DNA from: a virus
Reading direction: 5' to 3' (one strand)
IMG/VR virus record: IMGVR_UViG_3300048785_000071
Coordinates: 1 to 34,728 of that record
DNA length: 34,728 nucleotides
Shown here: positions 29,099 to 34,728 of the stretch, one piece after another
Numbering within the stretch: the first letter of the stretch is position 1
How the letters are laid out: every line of letters begins with the position of its first letter
Position numbers and translations under genes: made by a program
Notes under the pieces: generated by a model
The model's input: only the letters and a program-made list of their open reading frames with translations
What the model was told of the DNA's origin: nothing
Databases searched by the model: none

Positions 29099-29101
29099 TC
29101 T

Positions 29102-30112
29102 ATGCCTATTCCGAGTTCAGGTTTTCCCGGCGCAACCGCAGGCACTACGCCCGCGATTTATCCGGTAGGTTCTTCGGGCAACAACCTCCAGGCTACGGGA
29201 TTTATCCCGGAAATCTGGTCGGGTAAGCTCATCGAAAAGTTCTATGCCAGCACCGTGCTGGCCGCGATCTCGAACACCGATTACGAGGGCGAGATCAAGA
29301 ACAAGGGCGACCGCGTCAAAATCCGCACGAAGCCCACGATCTCGATCCACAACTACGATGCTGACGGCTTGCTGGGCCTCGACCGCCCGACTGCCGGCAC
29401 TGTCGAGTTGTATATCGGCAACGGCAAGTACTTCTCGCTGATCCTGGACGACGTGATGGAAATTCAGAGCGATCTGAACGTTCTGTCAATGTGGTCCGAC
29501 GACGCAGCGCAGCAGCTGAAAATCACCGTGGACCAGGACGTTCTCGGTGGCATCTATGGCGGCATGGCTGCTCAAAACCAGGGTACTACGGCCGGTGTCA
29601 TCACCGCGTCGCTGAACCTGGGCATCCAAGGCTCTCCGCTCACCGTGGTTTCCAAGAACCCGACGGGCGGCCAGATCGAACTCTTGGACGTTCTGATGCG
29701 TATGGGACAGGTCCTGGACGAGCAGAATATCCCGGAAGTCGGCCGCTGGGTCGTGTTGCCGGCTTGGGCCGGTCGCCAGATCAAGCAGTCGGAACTGCGC
29801 CAGGCTTATCTGTCTGGTGACAGCGTCTCGATGCTGCGAAATGGCCGGTTGGGCATGATCGACCGGTTCACGTTGTACATCAGCAACTTGCTGCCGAACA
29901 ACACCAGTCAGCCGGCGAACTTCAACTCTGGCGAATGGCCGATCTACGCGGGCCACGCGCACGGACTGACTTTTGCCAGCCAGATCAGCAAGGTCGAAAC
30001 CTTGCGGTCCGAGCTGACCTTCGGTCAAATCTTGCGCGGCTTGCAGGTCTACGGTTATCAGATCGTGGACGGCAAAGCGCTGGTTCAGGCTCAGGTCACT
30101 CCGGGCAACTAA
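29102..30112 (+). CDS. Major capsid protein (HK97 fold), 336 aa
   Basis: Follows the scaffold and has the coat pattern: N-arm with Pro/Gly/Thr, an E-loop-like region (KGDRVKIRTKPTISIHNYDA), spine helix (LKITVDQDVLGGIYGGM), VVLPAWAGRQIKQSELRQAY and a P-loop-like end (GLQVYGYQIVDGKALVQAQV). Length fits single-domain coats of podovirus-like phages. The codon use is GC-biased as in highly expressed genes. It is followed by a strong terminator. Confidence 0.9.
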   Translation: MPIPSSGFPGATAGTTPAIYPVGSSGNNLQATGFIPEIWSGKLIEKFYASTVLAAISNTDYEGEIKNKGDRVKIRTKPTISIHNYDADGLLGLDRPTAGTVELYIGNGKYFSLILDDVMEIQSDLNVLSMWSDDAAQQLKITVDQDVLGGIYGGMAAQNQGTTAGVITASLNLGIQGSPLTVVSKNPTGGQIELLDVLMRMGQVLDEQNIPEVGRWVVLPAWAGRQIKQSELRQAYLSGDSVSMLRNGRLGMIDRFTLYISNLLPNNTSQPANFNSGEWPIYAGHAHGLTFASQISKVETLRSELTFGQILRGLQVYGYQIVDGKALVQAQVTPGN

Positions 30113-30135
30113 TAGCCCTGAGTAAGCACTAAATA

Positions 30136-30165
30136 AGGGCCCGGGGTAATTCCCGGGCCTTTCGT
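30136..30165 (+). terminator. Rho-independent terminator after capsid gene
   Basis: GGCCCGGG pairs with CCCGGGCC across GTAATT, extended by weaker pairs, followed by TTTCGTTATT. It would limit transcription from the capsid gene into the adaptor and tail genes. Confidence 0.9.
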
Positions 30166-30221
30166 TATTCAATCGTTAACTCAAAAACAGTATGGTGCGG
30201 AGACAACCTTGGGGGTTTTCC

Positions 30222-30647
30222 GTGGCTGACAGAGATAGCAATCAATCCCAGGCGCTGGATACGGTTCAGGACTATATCACAGAAGCGCGGATACTCCTGC
30301 AAGATATTATAAGTCCGCCTCGATATGAGGACACGTCGCTATTGTCGGCGCTCAATCTCATGTTGTTGGAAGCGCGCCGCATTCGTGCTGACCTGTTTAT
30401 AGGGAAGCACGGTACGAGGGTTCCATACTTCGCCACCGTAGACGACACGCAAGTGGACATTGAGCCGGCGTTTCGGCTCGCTTTCTTGTATGGCATGGTA
30501 GGCCACGCGCTCCAGCGCGATCAGGAAGATATCGAGGATCAACGGGCATCTGCGTTTTTGGGCGCGTTCAATTCAATTTTGAACGGACAAGCCGCTTCGA
30601 CCATGATCACGCCCCCGGCCGGCGGCGCTCCTAGGAGGGCTGCGTAA
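30222..30647 (+). CDS. Head-tail adaptor protein (SU10-adaptor-like), 141 aa
   Basis: Start GTG 30222 has GGGGG upstream; an ATG ten codons earlier is possible. Helical N-terminal half (VQDYITEARILLQDIIS, then LLSALNLMLLEARRIRADLF) with DTQVDIEPAFRLAFLYGMVG, matches the connector fold of podovirus-like adaptors that link portal to the tail. The C-terminal Pro/Gly/Ala tail is disordered. Position just after coat fits. Confidence 0.7.
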   Translation: MADRDSNQSQALDTVQDYITEARILLQDIISPPRYEDTSLLSALNLMLLEARRIRADLFIGKHGTRVPYFATVDDTQVDIEPAFRLAFLYGMVGHALQRDQEDIEDQRASAFLGAFNSILNGQAASTMITPPAGGAPRRAA

Positions 30648-31342
30648 TGGCTATTAACAACGAGGATATGACCCGACTGATGAACCAGGCGCGTATCAAG
30701 TTGATTGGCGCGTCTGATGCCGGCATCAAGAATGAACTGTTTGAAGTCTTCACCGAGTTCTTCGATATTTCGTCTTGCTGGACTGAGCAAGTTGATATTG
30801 ATGCGTTGGCCAATCAAGCGGACTATGACATATCGGTTAGCGAAGGACAGGTTATTCGCCTGGGCGGCGCTGCGGCCAGCTCGCTGTATTCTACTTCGGC
30901 TGCACTCGAAGCAGCCGAGGCGCTCAACAACGGACAGTCATTGGGCTTTCACCCGCAGACTGCCTTCATGCCGGACTTTGGCACGTTGCATCTGATCAAT
31001 CCGCCTAGTTCTCCGCAGGCCATGCGCGTCACGGTAATCAAGAACGTTGTCTTACCGACCACGCGCGACGCGGTGCCTATTGCTCCGGTCTGGGTCTTGC
31101 CGGTTTACAGCCGATACATCTTGGCTGGTGTTTTGGGGAATATGATGAACCACCCCCAAAAGAGTTATTCAAGTGACACTTTGGGTACATATAATTTGAA
31201 ACGGTTCCAGGAAGGTATCTCGCGCGCCCGTGTTGCGGCTATGCGGGGCAACACGTTTGGCGCCCAGGCTTGGTCGTTTCCGCAAGGGTTCAAAACGCGA
31301 AGCCAAAAGAGTTTCACGAGTATGGGTAGCGGTGGGGCATAA
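30647..31342 (+). CDS. Putative tail/connector protein, 231 aa
   Basis: ATG overlaps the adaptor stop (TAATG). The N-terminal 45 residues are helical (MAINNEDMTRLMNQARIKLI), followed by strand-rich sequences (DYDISVSEGQVIRLG; MRVTVIKNVVLPTTRDAV) and a C-terminal helical part with Gly/Ser tail. Probably the next ring of the short-tail machinery (nozzle or stopper), by position. No named family is recognised. Confidence 0.55.
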   Translation: MAINNEDMTRLMNQARIKLIGASDAGIKNELFEVFTEFFDISSCWTEQVDIDALANQADYDISVSEGQVIRLGGAAASSLYSTSAALEAAEALNNGQSLGFHPQTAFMPDFGTLHLINPPSSPQAMRVTVIKNVVLPTTRDAVPIAPVWVLPVYSRYILAGVLGNMMNHPQKSYSSDTLGTYNLKRFQEGISRARVAAMRGNTFGAQAWSFPQGFKTRSQKSFTSMGSGGA

Positions 31343-31344
31343 AC

Positions 31345-31716
31345 ATGGCACAGACTTCTGCGCGCGTTGATATGGAAATTACGAACAATGCTACCTGGAA
31401 TGATGCGATCATTTTCGGTGTAGCGGGTGATACGTCGTGGAATTTTTCCGGACAGAACTTTCGCCTAGATGTAAAGGGAAATAAGGATCAGCCGGCGGCG
31501 CTGCTCACAATATCGACAGGCCTCGCCACTATCGTCGTTGACGATATCAATCAACGTATTCTCCACTTCAATGTGCAGGATACCGTGATAGCCGCGGCGC
31601 TCGTGCCGGGGGATTATGTCTATGATCTTGTCATGTATGACTTTTCCGCTCCACCTATTCGAGTTCAGCTCATGAGTGGAAAACTCAAGGTTATCCAGGG
31701 CATAACGGGGAATTAA
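31345..31716 (+). CDS. Virion beta-sandwich protein, 123 aa
   Basis: All-beta pattern with ARVDMEITNNATWND, FRLDVKGNKDQPAALLTIST, IVVDDINQRILHFN and YDLVMYDFSAPPIRVQLMSG. It resembles BppU-like or Ig-like N-terminal domains in tail and fibre proteins that dock fibres to the tail. Its position just before a collagen-like fibre gene fits a fibre-anchor. Family recognition is approximate. Confidence 0.6.
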   Translation: MAQTSARVDMEITNNATWNDAIIFGVAGDTSWNFSGQNFRLDVKGNKDQPAALLTISTGLATIVVDDINQRILHFNVQDTVIAAALVPGDYVYDLVMYDFSAPPIRVQLMSGKLKVIQGITGN

Positions 31717-31719
31717 GCC

Positions 31720-32694
31720 ATGACGGTTACTCGCATTGGCATCGGAGCCCCGGCCGACGTTATCCCCGTTGCCGTGGTTACGCATAATGTACCTTCGCCG
31801 GTATCCGCGATGCCTGTTGTTGTGGTGAATGGTCCTTCTGGTGCAACAGGACCCGCGGGCGGCCCAACTGGTTCAACAGGTCCAACCGGACGTACTGGGC
31901 CGACTGGAATATCGCCTACTGGCGCTACAGGGCCGACGGGTGTAACTGGTTATGCTGATACGGGCCCAACTGGTCCCACGGGGAAAACCGGTCCTCCTGG
32001 TAATGTGGGAAGCACTGGCGCAGTCAGCACCGTGCCCGGGCCAACTGGTTCTTCGGGGCCAACTGGTTTGCCAGGTACCGCTAGCGGCACTGGCGCGACG
32101 GGGCCAACAGGCATCACCGGGCCAACTGGGATAACCGGCTCAGCCGGCGTGGCTACAAACACTGGTGCGACTGGTCCTACAGGTGTGCAAGGGAACGCCG
32201 GGGTAACGGGTAATACCGGGCCTATCAGCACCGCGGCTAGCACAGTAACGGGCCCTACCGGGAATACGGGCCCAACAGGATTACAGGGGGCGCCTAGCAC
32301 TGTCACTGGGCCGACGGGTATCCCTGGTCTAGCTACTTCTACTGGTGCCACCGGCCCAACCGGCGTGCCGTCCATCCCGCAGAACTCGCAGAGCGTAAAT
32401 TACACTACCGTGCTGTCTGATGCCGAGGGCCATATATTTCATCCTAGCTCCGACACCACGGCGCGGACTTGGACAATCGCTGCGAACTCCAGTGTGGCTT
32501 ATCCTATTGGTACGGCGATCACGTTTGTGAACCAAACGCTCGCTGGCGTTCTAACGATAAACTGCGCCGATACTATGTATTTTGCCGGATCACCAACCAC
32601 TTCTGGCGGAAGAACATTGACCGCGATTGGTATCGCTACGGCCCTCAAAGTGGCTTCAACGGTGTGGATTATTACAGGGACGAACTTGACCTAA
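31720..32694 (+). CDS. Collagen-like fibre protein 3, 324 aa
   Basis: N-terminal 40 residues are a beta/Pro start ([19 protein letters not shown]), then about 180 residues of Gly-X-Y triplets with many GPT, interrupted by ST(V)TGPTG spacers, then a C-terminal beta domain of 100 residues ([18 protein letters not shown] ... [10 protein letters not shown]) that could cap the trimer and bind the receptor. ATG follows GGGGAATTAAG. This is likely a tail-fibre shaft-and-tip. Confidence 0.83.
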   Translation: MTVTRIGIGAPADVIPVAVVTHNVPSPVSAMPVVVVNGPSGATGPAGGPTGSTGPTGRTGPTGISPTGATGPTGVTGYADTGPTGPTGKTGPPGNVGSTGAVSTVPGPTGSSGPTGLPGTASGTGATGPTGITGPTGITGSAGVATNTGATGPTGVQGNAGVTGNTGPISTAASTVTGPTGNTGPTGLQGAPSTVTGPTGIPGLATSTGATGPTGVPSIPQNSQSVNYTTVLSDAEGHIFHPSSDTTARTWTIAANSSVAYPIGTAITFVNQTLAGVLTINCADTMYFAGSPTTSGGRTLTAIGIATALKVASTVWIITGTNLT

Positions 32695-33374
32695 TGGCCA
32701 TGCAGCAAACATTGTTTGAAAAGGGTGTCAAGGTAGTTCCTGGCACGCAAACCTTTACGCCAGGATCAGGAAATTTTACCGTTCCCTTGTTCAATACGTT
32801 CACGATTGAAGTCTGGGGCGCCGGTGGTGGCGGCGGCGGATTTTCTACTCTTGCACCCTATGCTCCGATCAATGGTACCGCCGGTGGTGGTTCTTCTATT
32901 GGGTCCTTATCGGCCGGCGGCGGCGGTGGACCAAACGGACAAACAGGGGGCAGCAGTGGTGGCGCAAGCGGCGGAACTACTAATACAGCTGGTGCCGCTG
33001 GTGGTACTGCTTCCGGTACTCACGGTGTTACCGGAACATTTGTTAGCGGCGGCGGTGGTGCCGGTGCCAATGGCGGCGGCGGTGGCGGCGCGCAAACGGC
33101 AACGATTGGGCAATCATGGTCGGGTACTGGTGGCACTGTGCCTGGTGGCGGCGGCTCTGGGGCTGCTTACAATTTTAGCTTTAGCAGCGGCGGCGGCGGT
33201 AGTGCCGGCGGCGGCGGTGGCGGTGGTTATTCCATAAGGACATATGCGGCCGGTGGCGCATTGGCATACCAAGATGTTTTATCATACACAGTGGGCAGTC
33301 CCGGCAGTGGAGCCGGGGCTTATCTCTCTGGCGGCAACGGCGCTAATGGTATAATTAAATTAACGTGGACTTGA
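32694..33374 (+). CDS. Glycine-rich tail adhesin, 226 aa
   Basis: The start overlaps the previous stop (TAATGG). A conserved beta motif (FTVPLFNTFTIEVWGAGGGG) opens a Gly-rich region of about 160 residues (runs of 4-8 Gly with Ala/Ser/Thr) that can fold as polyglycine II helices, as in adhesins of phages such as S16 and in Gly_rich_2 domains. The C-terminus (YTVGSPGSGAGAYLSGGNGA, then IIKLTWT) closes the fold. It is probably the exposed receptor-binding tip. Confidence 0.72.
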   Translation: MAMQQTLFEKGVKVVPGTQTFTPGSGNFTVPLFNTFTIEVWGAGGGGGGFSTLAPYAPINGTAGGGSSIGSLSAGGGGGPNGQTGGSSGGASGGTTNTAGAAGGTASGTHGVTGTFVSGGGGAGANGGGGGGAQTATIGQSWSGTGGTVPGGGGSGAAYNFSFSSGGGGSAGGGGGGGYSIRTYAAGGALAYQDVLSYTVGSPGSGAGAYLSGGNGANGIIKLTWT

Positions 33375-33377
33375 GCT

Positions 33378-33598
33378 ATGAGCAACGATAACATGTATAA
33401 ATACCCCGGCACAGAGCACTATTCTCTGTTGCCGGACGGAATTATAGACCCCGGTGCGGTCTCAACAGACGAAGTCATTCGGATTTCGGGCAACGATCAG
33501 GTGATTTTTGCCAAGACCGTGGTCGAGGAACCAATCAGAGTAGCGTATTCAAAAGACGGCTACGACATACGTGTGCTGCCAAGAGATAGGACTGTGTG

Positions 33599-33599
<1 letters not shown>
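33378..33599 (+). CDS. Hypothetical virion protein, 73 aa
   Basis: Small beta-rich protein ([20 protein letters not shown] ... [18 protein letters not shown] ... [12 protein letters not shown]). Weak RBS. Stop overlaps the next ATG (TGATG), and it sits between two fibre genes, so it is likely a fibre accessory or chaperone. No family recognised. Confidence 0.5.

Positions 33600-34728
<1,129 letters not shown>

Noticed and set aside
29486-30172. 228-codon open frame opposite the capsid gene
   Set aside because: The capsid gene is certain; the minus frame arises from GC-biased third positions and crosses the terminator.
32469-32693. Long N-terminal extension of the glycine-rich protein
   Set aside because: It overlaps the C-terminal domain of collagen-like protein 3 in another frame; the ATG at 32694 overlaps the stop of that gene and starts where the adhesin-like sequence begins.

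Overview
The window is a stretch of a tailed double-stranded DNA bacteriophage genome. It carries terminase, portal, scaffold, HK97-type major capsid protein, a head-tail adaptor, fibre genes and a holin candidate, and genes are packed with ATGA or TGATG overlaps. Ordinary Shine-Dalgarno sites, a tRNA pair resembling proteobacterial tRNA-Glu, a DUF3309-like protein and an OmpR-type winged-helix regulator suggest a Gram-negative, probably proteobacterial host. The genus cannot be fixed from sequence alone. The portal/adaptor set suggests a short-tailed (podovirus-like) virion; no tape-measure or sheath gene is seen. No integrase, DNA polymerase or helicase lies in the window.

Layout. (1) Positions 1-8357, minus strand: a leftward operon of small, mostly unknown genes. 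It includes a co-catalytic zinc metallopeptidase (1945-3366), a cysteine-rich protein with a duplicated zinc module (3363-5006), several one-helix microproteins and two tandem tRNA-Glu-like genes with an enlarged anticodon loop. (2) Positions 8358-9185: a non-coding, largely AT-rich control region with three clusters of a 12-bp repeat in alternating orientation, a 17-bp inverted repeat and operator-like repeats. A TATAAT promoter there points right to a one-gene unit (9186-9380) closed by a strong terminator. (3) Positions 9580-14070, plus strand: small genes including an Acb2-like anti-CBASS candidate, an endonuclease VII-type HNH protein, a two-domain transcription regulator and a lysis/membrane cluster with a holin candidate. 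(4) Positions 14073-16934, minus strand: an inverted packaging block with a small-terminase candidate, a DEDDy exonuclease with zinc ribbon, a microprotein and TerL. (5) Positions 17018-34728, plus strand: portal, then a 7.5-kb insert of sulfotransferase, two collagen-like proteins, a second HNH protein, a GT2-TPR-propeller fusion, two paralogous putative glycosyltransferases, a methyltransferase and an NAD-dependent sugar epimerase. Small virion-type genes, scaffold, capsid, terminator, adaptor, tail proteins, a collagen-like fibre, a glycine-rich adhesin and a large collagen-like gene running off the right edge follow.

How the genes may work together. Four collagen-like genes rich in Gly-Pro-Thr triplets share the late region with enzymes for making, transferring, methylating and possibly sulfating sugars. 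The best new hypothesis here is that the phage O-glycosylates the threonines of its own collagen-like fibres, as happens on the GPT repeats of the Bacillus BclA exosporium filament. The two-tRNA locus, the repeat-rich control region and the Acb2-like gene are secondary points of interest. Functions come from motifs read by eye; no database search was run.
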